Source: Aeromonas schubertii
GTDB lineage: Bacteria; Pseudomonadota; Gammaproteobacteria; Enterobacterales; Aeromonadaceae
NCBI RefSeq assembly: GCF_000820105.1
Contig: NZ_CDDB01000088.1
Span: 1-64,000, forward strand
Direction: 5' to 3'
Length of the DNA stretch: 64,000 bases
Shown: positions 1-10,095 of the stretch, piece by piece
Position numbering within the stretch: position 1 is the first letter of the stretch
Layout of the letters: every line of letters starts with the position of its first letter
Program-made: the position numbers and the translations under genes
The notes under the pieces: model-generated
Database searches by the model: none
What the model saw: the letters and a program-made list of their open reading frames with translations, nothing else
What the model was told of the DNA's origin: nothing

Positions 1-858
1 GAGCAGGGGGGGGCGGTGCAGATTGGGGCGCGGGGTGAAGTCCGGCTCGGGGGTGGCGTCCGCGTAGCGGTTCCAGGGGCAGATCAGCTGGCAGTCATCG
101 CAGCCATAGATACGGTTGCCGAGCGCCGGTCGCAGTTCGACCGGGATGGGCTCGTCGCTCTCTATGGTGAGATAGGAGATGCAGCGTCGTCCGTCCACCA
201 CATAGGGGGCGACGATGGCACCGGTGGGGCAGATGGTGAGGCAGGCGGTGCACTTGCCGCACTGCGCTTTCTCCACCGGGGCGTCGAGGGGCAGCGGGAT
301 GTTGACCAGCAGCTCCCCGAGGAAGAAGAAGGAGCCCGCCTCGGCGTTGAGCAGCAGGGAGTGTTTGCCCACCCAACCGAGCCCCGCCTTGGCCGCCAGG
401 GGGCGCTCGAGGATCGGTGCCGAGTCGACGAAGGGGCGGTAACCCAGCCCTGCACAGGCCTGCTCGATGCGCTCGCCGAGCTGTTTGAGACGATTGCGCA
501 GCACCTTGTGATAGTCGCGGCCGAGGGCGTAGCGACTGATGTAGCCGAGACGCGGGTCGCGCAGGGTGGCGGCGAATCCCGCCTCGAAGGGGAGATAGTT
601 CATCCGCACCGAGATGACCCGCAGGGTCCCCGGCAGCAGCTCGTCGGGTCGGGCGCGCAGCATGCCGTGGCGCTCCATGTACTCCATGCTGCCGTGATAG
701 CCGGCGTCGAGCCAGGCCTGCAGGCGTGGCTCCTCGATACTCAGATCGGTGTCGGTGATGCCGGCCTGGTCGAAGCCTAGCTCCCTCGCCCAGAGCTTGA
801 TATGGTGGGCCAGAGCGTGCAGATCGGACTCGGAAGAGGGTTGCGGGAGGGAACTCAT
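1..858 (-). CDS. queG: Epoxyqueuosine reductase QueG, partial (C-terminus off the window)
   Basis: QueG is a cytosolic cobalamin and iron-sulfur enzyme that reduces epoxyqueuosine to queuosine in tRNA, the last step of queuosine synthesis. The 286 codons present match the N-terminal three quarters of the family. Two ferredoxin-like cysteine clusters are visible: the first from Cys200 (CGKCTACLTICP) and the second from about Cys253 (CDDCQLICPWN), enough for two [4Fe-4S] clusters. The start at 858 begins MSSLPQPSSE. This ATG overlaps head to head with the proposed nnr start at 857, so the two genes are divergent with no spacer. The C-terminal repeat region lies beyond base 1. Confidence 0.93.
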   Translation of the reverse strand, partial: MSSLPQPSSESDLHALAHHIKLWARELGFDQAGITDTDLSIEEPRLQAWLDAGYHGSMEYMERHGMLRARPDELLPGTLRVISVRMNYLPFEAGFAATLRDPRLGYISRYALGRDYHKVLRNRLKQLGERIEQACAGLGYRPFVDSAPILERPLAAKAGLGWVGKHSLLLNAEAGSFFFLGELLVNIPLPLDAPVEKAQCGKCTACLTICPTGAIVAPYVVDGRRCISYLTIESDEPIPVELRPALGNRIYGCDDCQLICPWNRYADATPEPDFTPRPNLHRPPLL

Positions 859-2344
859 GGGCGAGCACTATCGGTGTGGCATGGAGACGCCATCAAGTCT
901 ACCACAGGCCCTGTGGCGTGCCGAACAGATACGCCAGGCCGAGGCCGAGCTGGCGAGTGCGGCCGGGCTCTCTCTCTATACCCTGATGGAGCGGGCAGGC
1001 GCGGCGCTGCTGTCGATCATTCAGCGCAACTGGCCCGAGGCGCGGCGTATTCTCATCTGCTGTGGTCCGGGCAACAACGGCGGCGATGGCTATGTACTGG
1101 CCCGTCTGCTGCGCGAGCGTGGGTTGCGAGTGCAGCTGGTGGCCACCCGTGAGCCGGCGCGTCTCAAGGGGGATGCCGGGCGTGCCGCCAGCGCCTGGTT
1201 GGCCGCAGGGGGAGAGGTGCTGGAGTCGATGGGCGGGCTGGAGACTCCCGACCTGCTGGTCGATGCCCTGCTCGGCACCGGTCTGGCTCATCAGGTGACG
1301 GGGCCAGAGGCGATGCTCATCGAGGCGATCAATCGCTGGCGAGCGGCCGGCGTGCCCGTGCTGGCGGTGGATCTCCCCTCCGGCTTGCAGGCCGATACCG
1401 GCAGCGTGCTCGGCTGTGCCGTGCAGGCTACCTATACCCTCACCTTTATCGGCCTCAAGCAGGGGTTGCTCACCGGACGCGGCCCGGATCAGGTAGGGGA
1501 GCTGGCTGTGGCCAGTCTGGGACTCGAGATCGAGCGCTGGGGGCGCCCCGCGGCCCTGCGTATCGACTATCCGCTCCTCGCATCCCGACTGGTACCAAGA
1601 CGTCGTTCTGCCCACAAGGGCGATCACGGCCGGGTGTTGCTGGTCGGTGGTAATTCCGGCATGGGGGGGGCTATTTTGCTGGCGGGGCGTGCTGCCCTGC
1701 GAGCCGGCGCCGGCCTGGTGCGGGTATGCCAGCACCCCGGCTTGCCCTCGCCAGCCTTGAGCCAGCCCGAGCTGATGCAAGGGGATCTGCAGGATGGTCG
1801 ATGGGACACGGTGCGGGTCATCGGCCCCGGTCTCGGTCAGGATGAGTGGGCCAGGGGCTGTTTTGAGCGCTTCTTGTGTCAGGAGCGGTCGCTGGTGGTC
1901 GATGCCGATGGCCTCAATCTGCTGGCACAGGCCCCCCATCATCAGGATAATTGGGTGCTTACGCCTCACCCGGGTGAGGCGGCCAGGTTGCTGGATTGCG
2001 CCGTGGCGGTGGTTGAGGCCGACCGCTTCGCCGCCGTGGCGGCGCTGCAGCAGCGCTATGGCGGCGTGGTACTGCTCAAGGGAGCAGGTACCCTGATCCA
2101 CGACGGACTCCATTGCTGGCTCTGCAACGAGGGGAATCCCGGCATGGCCGGGGGCGGCATGGGGGATCTGTTATCTGGTATAATCGGCGCCCTGCTGGCA
2201 CAGAGGTTGGCACCAAGTGACGCCGTCTGTCTCGCCGTCGCCCTCCATGGGGAGGCGGCCGACCGGGCCGCCGCAGAGGGTGAGCGAGGGCTGCTAGCCT
2301 CGGATCTGTTGCCCTGGATACGCCGGCTCGCCAATCCGTCATAA
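857..2344 (+). CDS. nnr: Bifunctional NAD(P)H-hydrate epimerase / ADP-dependent dehydratase
   Basis: Nnr (YjeF) repairs hydrated NAD(P)H: the N-terminal domain epimerises the R and S hydrates and the C-terminal domain dehydrates the S form using ADP. Seen here: a YjeF_N domain (about residues 15-215) with the glycine-rich GPGNNGGDGY motif, then a ribokinase-like domain with HKGDHGR, TPHPGEAARLL and a GGGMGDLLSG motif near the end. At 495 residues it is close to the usual 500-515. ATG 857 is preferred because GGGAGGG lies just upstream; ATG 881 is the alternative and has no clear ribosome binding site. It heads the run into tsaE, amiB, mutL and miaA, as in E. coli. Confidence 0.93.
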   Translation: MGEHYRCGMETPSSLPQALWRAEQIRQAEAELASAAGLSLYTLMERAGAALLSIIQRNWPEARRILICCGPGNNGGDGYVLARLLRERGLRVQLVATREPARLKGDAGRAASAWLAAGGEVLESMGGLETPDLLVDALLGTGLAHQVTGPEAMLIEAINRWRAAGVPVLAVDLPSGLQADTGSVLGCAVQATYTLTFIGLKQGLLTGRGPDQVGELAVASLGLEIERWGRPAALRIDYPLLASRLVPRRRSAHKGDHGRVLLVGGNSGMGGAILLAGRAALRAGAGLVRVCQHPGLPSPALSQPELMQGDLQDGRWDTVRVIGPGLGQDEWARGCFERFLCQERSLVVDADGLNLLAQAPHHQDNWVLTPHPGEAARLLDCAVAVVEADRFAAVAALQQRYGGVVLLKGAGTLIHDGLHCWLCNEGNPGMAGGGMGDLLSGIIGALLAQRLAPSDAVCLAVALHGEAADRAAAEGERGLLASDLLPWIRRLANPS

Positions 2345-2365
2345 CCACAAGAAACGATTGAGAAC

Positions 2366-2824
2366 ATGACCAAACAGTTGTTGGTGTCGCTGTCCGACGA
2401 GGCGGCCACCGTAGATCTCGGCGGGCGTTTGGCCCGTGCCCTGGAGCGGGCGACTACTGTATTCCTGCACGGGGATCTGGGGGCCGGCAAGACCACCCTG
2501 ACCCGCGGCTGGGTACAGGGATTGGGCCATACCGGCAAGGTAAAGAGCCCCACCTATACTCTGGTCGAGCCCTATGAGCTGGCCGACTGGCAGGTGTATC
2601 ACTTTGATCTCTATCGCCTGGCCGATCCGGAAGAGCTGGAGTTCATGGGGATCCGCGACTACTTCGCCGAGCAGACCCTCTGTCTGGTGGAGTGGCCCGA
2701 AAAGGGTGAGGGCTGGTTGCCCGCCCCGGATCTCGAGATCACCCTGCGTTATGTGGGAGAGCAGCGGGAGGCTGAGCTCATTGCCCGGACTGCCATTGGT
2801 GAAGCCCTGTTACAACGGATCTGA
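2366..2824 (+). CDS. tsaE: tRNA t6A synthesis ATPase TsaE
   Basis: TsaE is the small ATPase that works with TsaB, TsaC and TsaD to place N6-threonylcarbamoyl on A37 of ANN-decoding tRNAs. The 152-residue protein has a P-loop, GDLGAGKT, at residues 36-43, followed by the family motif [11 protein letters not shown] and a downstream HFDLYRL segment. Length is typical. It begins 21 bases after nnr and is followed within 3 bases by amiB, so it sits inside one transcription unit. Confidence 0.95.
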   Translation: MTKQLLVSLSDEAATVDLGGRLARALERATTVFLHGDLGAGKTTLTRGWVQGLGHTGKVKSPTYTLVEPYELADWQVYHFDLYRLADPEELEFMGIRDYFAEQTLCLVEWPEKGEGWLPAPDLEITLRYVGEQREAELIARTAIGEALLQRI

Positions 2825-2827
2825 TAC

Positions 2828-4429
2828 GTGCGCCTACTTCTCGCCTGCCTGCTTGCCATCGCCGCCCTGCCTGCCTGGGCCAACCAGCTCAAGGGAGTGC
2901 GTATCTGGCCCTCTCCCGACAGCACCCGAGTGGTGTTCGACATGGCCAGTGCTCCCGACTACCAGTTTCAGACCCTGACCAATCCGGCTCGGTTGGTCAT
3001 CGACATCAAGAGCACCAGCAATGGGACCAATCTGGCTCGTATTGAAAACAAGAGCCAGGTGGTGCGCCGGCTGCGCGAGAGCACGCCGACCCAGAGCGGT
3101 AGCATCCGGCTGGTGTTGGACCTGAGCGAGCCGATCAAGCCGGTGGTCTTCCCGTTGGCGCCGGCAGGCCCTTATGGTCACCGTCTGGTGATCGATCTGC
3201 CCTATGAGGAGAAGGGGAGTCAGCCCAGCAGCAAGCCGGTGGCCCGCAGTGGCCATCCCGAGATCGTCATCGCCATCGATGCCGGACACGGGGGCGAAGA
3301 TCCTGGCTCCATCGGGCCGCGGCGTACCTTCGAGAAACGGGTGACCCTGGCCATCTCCCAGCATCTGGCGGCCCTCATCGACAAGGAGCCGGGCATGCGT
3401 GCCGTGATGACCCGTCGCGGGGACTACTTCGTCGACCTCAACCGACGCTCCGAAATTGCCCGCAAGGGGAAATCGGATCTGCTCATCTCGGTGCATGCGG
3501 ACAGCTTCAACAGCTCGGCCCCGCGCGGAGCCTCGGTCTGGGTACTCTCGACCAACCGCGCCAACCGCGAGATGGGTCGCTGGCTGGAGCAGCAGGAGAA
3601 GCAGTCCGAGTTGCTCGGCGGGGTAGGCAAGGTGATCGCCGAGTCCGATCCCAACCCCTATCTGGCGCGCACCTTCCTGGATCTCTCCATGGACAAGTCC
3701 CGGGCCGAAGGGTACGACGTGAGCCGCCAGATCCTGCGCCACCTCGGTCAGGTGGCGCGTCTGCACAAGAAGGCGCCCCAGCACGCCAGTCTGGCGGTGC
3801 TCAAGTCGCCCGATATCCCCTCTGTGCTGGTCGAAACCGGTTTTATCTCCAACCACGAGGAGGAGAAGTTGCTCGGCTCCTCCGCCTATCAGCAGAAGGT
3901 GGCCCGGGCCATCTTCCAGGGGATTCGCTCCTACTATCTCACTCATCCCACCAAGGGGCCCATGCTCAAGGGCAAGCCAGCCCAGAGTGTGGCTGCCGCG
4001 CCGCGTCCGGCTGTTTCTGCAACTCCGGCGGCATCGTCAGGGTCGGCGGCTGGGGTGATCAAACCTTACAGTGAAGTCGCGACGGCCCGCCCCGTCAGCG
4101 GTGGGTCCCAGGCCACCGCTCGGCATGTGGTCAAACGGGGAGAGAGCCTCTCTCTGCTGGCGTTTCGATATGGCACGACCCAGGCGGCCCTGGTGGAGCT
4201 CAACAACCTGAAGTCGCGGGAAATCCAGATTGGACAGACACTCAAGGTCCCGGCCAGCGGGGTCGCCAGTGCGGCCAAACCGCCGATCCGCCACCAGGTG
4301 AAACGGGGGGAGAGCCTGTCCCGTCTGGCCGAGCGCTATGGCGTGACCCAGGCCAGGCTGGTCGAATATAACAACCTGAAGTCGCGCGAGATCCAGATTG
4401 GCCAGGTGCTGAAGATCCCTCAGGAGTAA
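2828..4429 (+). CDS. amiB: N-acetylmuramoyl-L-alanine amidase AmiB-type, with AMIN and two LysM domains
   Basis: This is a periplasmic zinc amidase that cleaves septal peptidoglycan during daughter-cell separation. The GTG start gives a signal peptide ending near ALPAWA (residue 18). Domains in order: AMIN (about 20-125), Amidase_3 (about 145-370) with IDAGHGGEDPG, SVHAD and the glutamate of VLVETGF, an Ala/Pro/Ser-rich linker, and two LysM repeats (about 435-480 and 485-533) that share KRGESLS and IQIGQ. The two LysM units are close copies, suggesting internal duplication. At 533 residues it is longer than E. coli AmiB (about 445) because of the LysM tail. It lies 3 bases after tsaE and 3 before mutL. 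Confidence 0.93.
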   Translation: MRLLLACLLAIAALPAWANQLKGVRIWPSPDSTRVVFDMASAPDYQFQTLTNPARLVIDIKSTSNGTNLARIENKSQVVRRLRESTPTQSGSIRLVLDLSEPIKPVVFPLAPAGPYGHRLVIDLPYEEKGSQPSSKPVARSGHPEIVIAIDAGHGGEDPGSIGPRRTFEKRVTLAISQHLAALIDKEPGMRAVMTRRGDYFVDLNRRSEIARKGKSDLLISVHADSFNSSAPRGASVWVLSTNRANREMGRWLEQQEKQSELLGGVGKVIAESDPNPYLARTFLDLSMDKSRAEGYDVSRQILRHLGQVARLHKKAPQHASLAVLKSPDIPSVLVETGFISNHEEEKLLGSSAYQQKVARAIFQGIRSYYLTHPTKGPMLKGKPAQSVAAAPRPAVSATPAASSGSAAGVIKPYSEVATARPVSGGSQATARHVVKRGESLSLLAFRYGTTQAALVELNNLKSREIQIGQTLKVPASGVASAAKPPIRHQVKRGESLSRLAERYGVTQARLVEYNNLKSREIQIGQVLKIPQE

Positions 4430-4432
4430 GCC

Positions 4433-6274
4433 ATGCCGATCCGTATCCTTCCTCCCATTCTCGCCAACCAGATCGCCGCCGGTGAGGTGGTCGAGCGCCC
4501 CTCTTCCGTGGTCAAGGAACTGGTCGAGAACAGTCTCGATGCCGGTGCCGATCGGGTTGAGATCGATATCGAGAAGGGGGGGGCCAAGCTGATCCGCATC
4601 CGTGATAACGGCTGCGGTGTCCCCCAGGATGAGCTGGTGCTGGCGCTCTCTCGCCACGCCACCTCCAAGGTGGCGACTCTGGACGATCTGGAGGGGATTG
4701 CCAGCCTGGGTTTTCGCGGCGAGGCCCTTGCCTCCATCAGCTCGGTGTCGCGCCTGACATTTACCTCCAAAACCGCCGCCCAGTCAGAGGCGTGGCAGGC
4801 CCAGGCCGAAGGACGGGAGATGCAGGTAGCGGTGCGCCCTGCGGCTCATCCGGTGGGGACCACGGTGGAGGTGAACGACCTCTTCTTTAACACCCCGGCC
4901 CGGCGCAAGTTTCTGCGCAGCGAGAAGACCGAATTCGCCCATATCGACGAGCTGATCCGTCGCATCGCCCTGTCGCGCTTCGATATCACCCTGATCCTGC
5001 GCCACAACGGCAAGGTGGTGCGCCAGTACAAGGCGGCTCAGACGGTGCAGGAGCAGGAGCGGCGCCTCGCCGCCGTGTGCGGTACTCCTTTCATGCATCA
5101 TGCGCTGGCGGTGGAGAGCGAGCACAGCGATGTGCGCCTGCGTGGCTGGATCTCGACCCCTCAGGGGGCCAGGGCGCAAAACGATCTGCAATACACCTAT
5201 GTCAACGGCCGCATGATGCGCGACAAGCTCATCAACCACGCCATTCGCCAGGCCTATGACGAGCTGTTGCCCTCCGATCACCACGCCGCCTATGTGCTCT
5301 ATATCGAACTCGACCCGCGCCAGGTGGATGTAAACGTGCATCCGGCCAAGCATGAGGTGCGTTTCCATCAGGCTCGTCTGGTACACGACTTTATCTTCCA
5401 GGCGCTCTACACGGCCCTGCGTCAGGCGGCCGATGCCGAGCTGCCCCTGGCCGAGAGCCAGGTGGAGTTACCCAGTGCGCCGGCGCCTGTTTACCCCGGT
5501 CAGGCCGCCAGGGGCGAGTGGTATGAGGCGGAACACGCCTATCGAGCTCCGGCGTCGGTGCAGGAGTCCCCGGGTGGTTTTTCCGCGGGTGCGGGTGTTG
5601 GCCGCGGTCCCCGTGAGGGGGTTGATCCCCGTGCCGTGCGCGGCATGCAGGCCCTGATGAGTACGCTGCCGGCTGCGGAGCCTGTGGCTCTGCCGGAGCC
5701 GGCCTCGGTGACGACGGGGGCGCGCGCCCTCTCCCTGGTGCAGGGGCGCTATCTATTGTGGGAGCAGGAGGGGCGCCTCGGTCTGCTCTCATTGCGCCGT
5801 GCCGAAGGAGTGTTGCTGCTGGCCCATCTGCAAGAGCAGTGGCCCCAGGGGCTCACCACCCAACCGCTGCTGCTGCCGGTCTCCCTCAAGCTCCCGGCGA
5901 GTTTGCTCGAGCAAAGCGAGCTGCGTGGCGAGGTGCTCAGACGCATGGGCTTCGAGTCGAAGGGCGGGGGGCGTGAGACCCTTATCCTGACCCGGGTGCC
6001 GGCCCTGCTGCGTAGCTGCGACCTGGCACGGCTCTTCCCCGAGCTGTTGCAAATGCTGGCCAGTCTGCCGGAGGCCATCGGTGAGTCGGAGCGGGATCAG
6101 CTCTGCCGTTGGCTCATCGAACAGGGTTGTGGTACGGGCAAGGTCTATGACTTCACCACCGCCAGTCGTCTGTTACAGGAGCTGGCCTGCGATTATTCCG
6201 ACCTGCTGGATGGGCCGTCGTTGACGCGCCTGCTGCCAGTGGCCGAACTGATAGAGGAGTTTGAACGTGGCTGA
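4433..6274 (+). CDS. mutL: DNA mismatch repair protein MutL
   Basis: MutL is the GHKL-family ATPase that links MutS mismatch recognition to MutH and UvrD. The N-terminus carries the classic motifs: [10 protein letters not shown], the [11 protein letters not shown]-binding helix, RDNGCG and FRGEAL. The middle (about 350-420) is a low-complexity Pro/Ala linker, and the C-terminal dimerisation domain follows. No DQHAAHER-type endonuclease motif is seen in the C-terminal domain, which fits the MutH-dependent type found in enterobacteria and relatives. At 613 residues it is of normal length. It overlaps the start of miaA, so translation is probably coupled. Confidence 0.97.
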   Translation: MPIRILPPILANQIAAGEVVERPSSVVKELVENSLDAGADRVEIDIEKGGAKLIRIRDNGCGVPQDELVLALSRHATSKVATLDDLEGIASLGFRGEALASISSVSRLTFTSKTAAQSEAWQAQAEGREMQVAVRPAAHPVGTTVEVNDLFFNTPARRKFLRSEKTEFAHIDELIRRIALSRFDITLILRHNGKVVRQYKAAQTVQEQERRLAAVCGTPFMHHALAVESEHSDVRLRGWISTPQGARAQNDLQYTYVNGRMMRDKLINHAIRQAYDELLPSDHHAAYVLYIELDPRQVDVNVHPAKHEVRFHQARLVHDFIFQALYTALRQAADAELPLAESQVELPSAPAPVYPGQAARGEWYEAEHAYRAPASVQESPGGFSAGAGVGRGPREGVDPRAVRGMQALMSTLPAAEPVALPEPASVTTGARALSLVQGRYLLWEQEGRLGLLSLRRAEGVLLLAHLQEQWPQGLTTQPLLLPVSLKLPASLLEQSELRGEVLRRMGFESKGGGRETLILTRVPALLRSCDLARLFPELLQMLASLPEAIGESERDQLCRWLIEQGCGTGKVYDFTTASRLLQELACDYSDLLDGPSLTRLLPVAELIEEFERG

Positions 6275-7193
6275 GTTGCCCCGGGCTATTTTTCTGATGG
6301 GGCCGACCGCCTCGGGCAAGACGGATCTCGCCATCGCGCTCACCCGCGTGCTGCCATGCGACATCATCAGCGTCGATTCGGCGCTGATCTACCGGGAGAT
6401 GGACATAGGCACCGCCAAGCCGAGCGCGGCCGAGCTGGCCGCAGCCCCCCACAGGCTCATCGACATACTGGATCCGTCCCAGAGCTATTCGGCCGCCGAC
6501 TTTCGCCGCGACGCCCTGCGCGAGATGGCCGAGATCGCCGGCCGTGGCCGTATTCCTCTGCTGGTTGGTGGCACCATGCTCTATTTCAAGGCCTTGCTGG
6601 AGGGGCTCTCGCCGCTCCCTTCGGCCGATCCCGAGGTGCGTCGCCAGCTGGAAGAGGAGGCCGAGCGTCTCGGCTGGCAGGCACTGCACGATGAGTTGAG
6701 TCGTGTCGACCCGGTGGCCGGTGCCCGTATTCATCCCAACGATCCCCAGCGTCTGACCCGGGCTCTCGAGGTCTATCGGGTGAGCGGCAAGACCCTCACC
6801 GAATTGACGCGCATTCAGGGGGAGGCGCTTCCCTATCGGGTGAGCCAGTTCGCCATCGCCCCCGAGGAGCGCAGTGAGTTGCACCGGCGCATCGAACTGC
6901 GTTTCGATCTGATGCTGCAAGGGGGGCTCGAAGAGGAGGTGCGTCGACTCCTCGAGCGGGGAGACCTGACGCCGGATCTCCCCTCCATCCGCTGTGTCGG
7001 TTATCGCCAGATGTGGGACTACCTGATCGGGGAGGTCGGTTATGATGAGATGCGGTATCGTGGCATAGTAGCGACCCGGCAACTGGCCAAGCGTCAGATG
7101 ACCTGGCTGCGGGGTTGGCCCGATGTGACCTGGTTGACAACGGGTGATGAGGATAATGTTCAGCGAGTGCTCAGCGTCGTTGGTGTAGCTTGA
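6267..7193 (+). CDS. miaA: tRNA dimethylallyltransferase MiaA
   Basis: MiaA transfers a dimethylallyl group to N6 of A37 in tRNAs reading UNN codons. The P-loop [12 protein letters not shown] lies at the N-terminus, followed by the [16 protein letters not shown] and GGTMLY motifs of IPP transferases. I chose GTG 6267 because GAGGAG (6254-6259) sits 7 bases before it; an in-frame TTG at 6261 is too close to that site. This gives 308 residues, normal for the family. The start overlaps the mutL end. The hfq promoter appears to lie in the last codons of this gene. Confidence 0.95.
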   Translation: MAELPRAIFLMGPTASGKTDLAIALTRVLPCDIISVDSALIYREMDIGTAKPSAAELAAAPHRLIDILDPSQSYSAADFRRDALREMAEIAGRGRIPLLVGGTMLYFKALLEGLSPLPSADPEVRRQLEEEAERLGWQALHDELSRVDPVAGARIHPNDPQRLTRALEVYRVSGKTLTELTRIQGEALPYRVSQFAIAPEERSELHRRIELRFDLMLQGGLEEEVRRLLERGDLTPDLPSIRCVGYRQMWDYLIGEVGYDEMRYRGIVATRQLAKRQMTWLRGWPDVTWLTTGDEDNVQRVLSVVGVA

Positions 7194-7208
7194 CACTCCT
7201 TGTATAAT
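7180..7208 (+). promoter_or_regulatory. Candidate sigma-70 promoter for hfq
   Basis: A TATAAT box at 7203-7208 is preceded, after a 17-base spacer, by TTGGTG at 7180-7185. It overlaps the end of miaA and lies about 65 bases before the hfq start. E. coli hfq also has promoters inside miaA (established). A consensus TTGACA at 7190-7195 is also present but only 7 bases from the TATAAT, so it cannot serve this box. Confidence 0.5.
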
Positions 7209-7272
7209 CAGGTTGTTATATCGACGACCAACGTCTTACAACAACAAACACAATTAAATGAAGGAAAGAAAG

Positions 7273-7542
7273 ATGGCTAAGGGGCAATCTCTCCAAGACC
7301 CGTTTTTGAATGCGCTGCGCCGTGAGCGTATTCCGGTTTCTATCTATTTGGTGAACGGCATCAAACTGCAAGGTCAAATCGAGTCCTTCGACCAGTTCGT
7401 TATCCTGCTCAAGAACACCGTCAGCCAGATGGTCTACAAGCATGCCATCTCCACCGTGGTGCCGGCTCGCGCCGTTAACCATCATCAGCATGCTGCCCAG
7501 GGCGGTCAGTCCGACGAGCAGCAGGGTGAGAGTGAAGCCTGA
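7273..7542 (+). CDS. hfq: RNA chaperone Hfq
   Basis: Hfq is a hexameric Sm-like protein that pairs small regulatory RNAs with mRNAs. The start is ATG 7273 ([13 protein letters not shown]), behind an AAGGAAAGAAAG ribosome binding site; an in-frame ATG at 7258 would add five lysine- and arginine-rich residues and is unlikely. The Sm1 region ([21 protein letters not shown]) and Sm2 motif ([12 protein letters not shown]) are canonical. At 89 residues the C-terminal tail is short, rich in Gln, Ser and Glu, and shorter than the 102 residues of E. coli. It is followed by hflX as in most gammaproteobacteria. Confidence 0.97.
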   Translation: MAKGQSLQDPFLNALRRERIPVSIYLVNGIKLQGQIESFDQFVILLKNTVSQMVYKHAISTVVPARAVNHHQHAAQGGQSDEQQGESEA

Positions 7543-7595
7543 CCCGATTCGGGTTTTCTTTAACGATAGCCCACTGACATTGAAGGAGTTTTCGC

Positions 7596-8915
7596 TTGTT
7601 TGACCGTTATGAAGGAGGCGAACAGGCTGTTCTGGTGCACGTCAACTTCAGCGACGAGGGTGAGCGGGAAGATCTCGAAGAGCTCAGAATGCTGGTCAGC
7701 TCTGCCGGGGTCAATACGCTGGCCGTCGTCACCACCAGTCGGGGTGCACCCAGTTCCAAATACTTCGTCGGTAGCGGTAAGGCCGAAGAGATCGCCGAGC
7801 AGGTGCGTATGCTTGGTGCCGACGTAGTCATCTTCAATCACGCCCTGACTCCGGCCCAGGAGCGCAACCTCGAGCGTCTGATCGAGTGTCGGGTGGTGGA
7901 TCGTACCGGTCTCATCCTCGATATCTTTGCCCAGCGCGCTCGCACCCACGAGGGTAAGTTGCAGGTTGAGCTGGCCCAATTGCGTCACCTTTCGACCCGA
8001 CTGGTTCGTGGTTGGACCCACCTGGAGCGTCAAAAGGGCGGTATCGGCCTGCGCGGTCCGGGTGAAACCCAGCTCGAGACCGACCGTCGTCTGCTGCGTG
8101 AACGCATCAAGTACATACTGCGCCGTCTCGACAAGGTGGCCAAGCAGCGCGAGCAAGGGCGCCGCGCCCGCAATCGCAATGAGGTTCCGACCGTTTCTCT
8201 GGTGGGTTACACCAACGCCGGCAAGTCCACTCTGTTCAACCAACTTACAGCCGCCAGCGTGTATGCTGCCGACCAACTGTTTGCCACCCTTGATCCGACC
8301 CTGCGCCGCCTCGATGTAAAGGATGTGGGCGATGTGATCCTGGCCGATACGGTCGGCTTTATCCGCCACCTCCCTCACGACCTGGTGGCCGCCTTCAAGG
8401 CGACCCTGCAAGAGACCCGGGAGGCGGACCTGCTGCTCCACGTGGTGGACTGCGCCGACGAACAGATGCAGGAGAACATCGCATCGGTTCAGAGCGTGTT
8501 GGCCGAGATTGAGGCCGATGATCGCCCCCAGCTGATGATCTGCAACAAGATCGACAAGCTGGCGGATCGTCCCGCCATGCTGGAGCGTGATGAAGAGGGT
8601 CGGCCGATGCGGGTCTGGCTCTCTGCCCAGAGCGGTGAAGGGTGTGAGCTCCTCTATCAGGCGTTGACCGAACTGCTCTCCGGAGCCATGGTACACCACC
8701 TGTTGCGGTTGCCCCCGTCACAGGCCCGGTTGCGTAGTATCTTCTATCGCCTCAAGGGGATAGAGCAGGAGTGCTTCAACGAGGAGGGGGATTGCCTGCT
8801 GGAGGTTCGCCTGCCGGCAGCCGACTGGAATCGCCTGCTGAAGCAAGAGGGTGACATGTTACAACGCTTTATCAGTCATGAAGGTGCTGATAGAGTCCAT
8901 CTTCCATCTGCATGA
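7596..8915 (+). CDS. hflX: Ribosome-associated GTPase HflX
   Basis: HflX binds the 50S subunit and splits stalled ribosomes. It starts with TTG 7596 (MFDRYEGGEQAVLVHVNF), 7 bases after AAGGAG; the N-terminal match to E. coli HflX supports this rare start. The HflX N-terminal domain contains NLERLIECRVVDRTGLILDIF and the glycine-rich KGGIGLRGPGE linker. The G domain has GYTNAGKST (G1), LADTVGFIRHLPH (G3) and CNKID (G4). At 439 residues it is of normal length. It ends 16 bases before hflK. Confidence 0.96.
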   Translation: MFDRYEGGEQAVLVHVNFSDEGEREDLEELRMLVSSAGVNTLAVVTTSRGAPSSKYFVGSGKAEEIAEQVRMLGADVVIFNHALTPAQERNLERLIECRVVDRTGLILDIFAQRARTHEGKLQVELAQLRHLSTRLVRGWTHLERQKGGIGLRGPGETQLETDRRLLRERIKYILRRLDKVAKQREQGRRARNRNEVPTVSLVGYTNAGKSTLFNQLTAASVYAADQLFATLDPTLRRLDVKDVGDVILADTVGFIRHLPHDLVAAFKATLQETREADLLLHVVDCADEQMQENIASVQSVLAEIEADDRPQLMICNKIDKLADRPAMLERDEEGRPMRVWLSAQSGEGCELLYQALTELLSGAMVHHLLRLPPSQARLRSIFYRLKGIEQECFNEEGDCLLEVRLPAADWNRLLKQEGDMLQRFISHEGADRVHLPSA

Positions 8916-8931
8916 GTTAATGGAGACGCTG

Positions 8932-10092
8932 ATGGCTTGGAATGAGCCTGGAAATAATGGCAAAGACCGGGATCCCTGGGGGAATAACGGCAAGAATCAG
9001 GGTCCTCCGGACCTGGATGATCTCTTTAAAAACCTGAGCCGCCGTTTGGGTGGTCTGCTCGGGGGGGGCAATCGCTCCGGTGGTGAATTCAGCCGGGTGG
9101 GCCTCTCCGTGGCCGTCGCCGTGGGTGTGGTGGTGTGGGTCGTGAGCGGCTTCTATACCATCAAGGAGGCCGAGCGTGGCGTGGTACTGCGTTTTGGTGA
9201 GTACTCCCATATCGTCGAGCCTGGCCTGCGCTGGAAGCCGACCTTTATCGACAAGGTGATCCCGGTCGATGTGGAGTCCGTGCGTTCCCTGCCGGCCTCC
9301 GGCTTTATGCTGACCCAGGATGAGAACGTGGTGCGCGTCGAGATGGACGTTCAGTATCGAGTCGTCGATCCCAAGGCCTATCTCTTTAGCGTGACCAATG
9401 CTGACGAGAGCCTGCGCCAGGCCACCGACAGCGCCCTGCGCTACGTGGTCGGCCATAACTCCATGGATGACATCCTGACCACGGGGCGTGAACGGGTTCG
9501 TAGCGAGACGCGCGAAGGACTCGAGCAGATCATTGAGCCCTATCAGATGGGTCTGCAGGTGGTGGACGTAAACTTCCTGCCGGCCCGCCCGCCGGAAGAG
9601 GTGAAGGATGCGTTTGATGACGCCATCGCCGCCCAGGAAGATGAGCAACGCTTCATTCGTGAGGCGGAAGCCTATGCCCGTGAGGTCGAACCCAAGGCCC
9701 GTGGCCAGGTGAAACGCCTGGAGCAGGAGGCCGAGGGTTACAAGTCTCAGGTGGTACTGAAGGCCAAGGGTGAGGTGGCGCGTTTCAACGAGTTGCTGCC
9801 CCAGTACCTGGCTGCCCCCGAACTGACCCGCCAGCGTATCTATATCGAGACCATGGAGGAAATCTACCAGAACGCCAACAAGGTACTGGTCGATCTGCCC
9901 CAGGGTAACAACAGCATGATCTACCTCCCTCTCGACAAGCTGGGGTCTGGCAACAAGCCGGCACGCCCCGTGGCGCCACAGGTGCCCATGGCTGGCGTCG
10001 ACTCTCAACAGTCGGGTAGCGGTGTGATGGAGGGGGCTAACTCGGCTCCCGCCCCCATCCGCGGTGGCGATCGTTTCAGCGGGAGGAACTAA
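8932..10092 (+). CDS. hflK: FtsH protease modulator HflK
   Basis: HflK is an SPFH-family membrane protein that, with HflC, forms a large cage around FtsH and controls its access to membrane substrates. The start MAWNEPGNNGKDRDPWG at 8932 is set by GGAG just upstream. A Gly/Asn-rich cytoplasmic N-terminus leads to one membrane segment (about residues 55-75), then the SPFH domain beginning IKEAERGVVLRFG, with a long alpha-helical stretch rich in Glu, Ala and Lys near 240-300. It is 386 residues long and lies 3 bases before hflC. Confidence 0.96.
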   Translation: MAWNEPGNNGKDRDPWGNNGKNQGPPDLDDLFKNLSRRLGGLLGGGNRSGGEFSRVGLSVAVAVGVVVWVVSGFYTIKEAERGVVLRFGEYSHIVEPGLRWKPTFIDKVIPVDVESVRSLPASGFMLTQDENVVRVEMDVQYRVVDPKAYLFSVTNADESLRQATDSALRYVVGHNSMDDILTTGRERVRSETREGLEQIIEPYQMGLQVVDVNFLPARPPEEVKDAFDDAIAAQEDEQRFIREAEAYAREVEPKARGQVKRLEQEAEGYKSQVVLKAKGEVARFNELLPQYLAAPELTRQRIYIETMEEIYQNANKVLVDLPQGNNSMIYLPLDKLGSGNKPARPVAPQVPMAGVDSQQSGSGVMEGANSAPAPIRGGDRFSGRN

Positions 10093-10095
10093 TAG

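Noticed and set aside
7190-7195. Consensus TTGACA just before the hfq TATAAT box
   Set aside because: The spacing is only 7 bases, too short for a sigma-70 promoter; TTGGTG at 7180 gives the right spacer.
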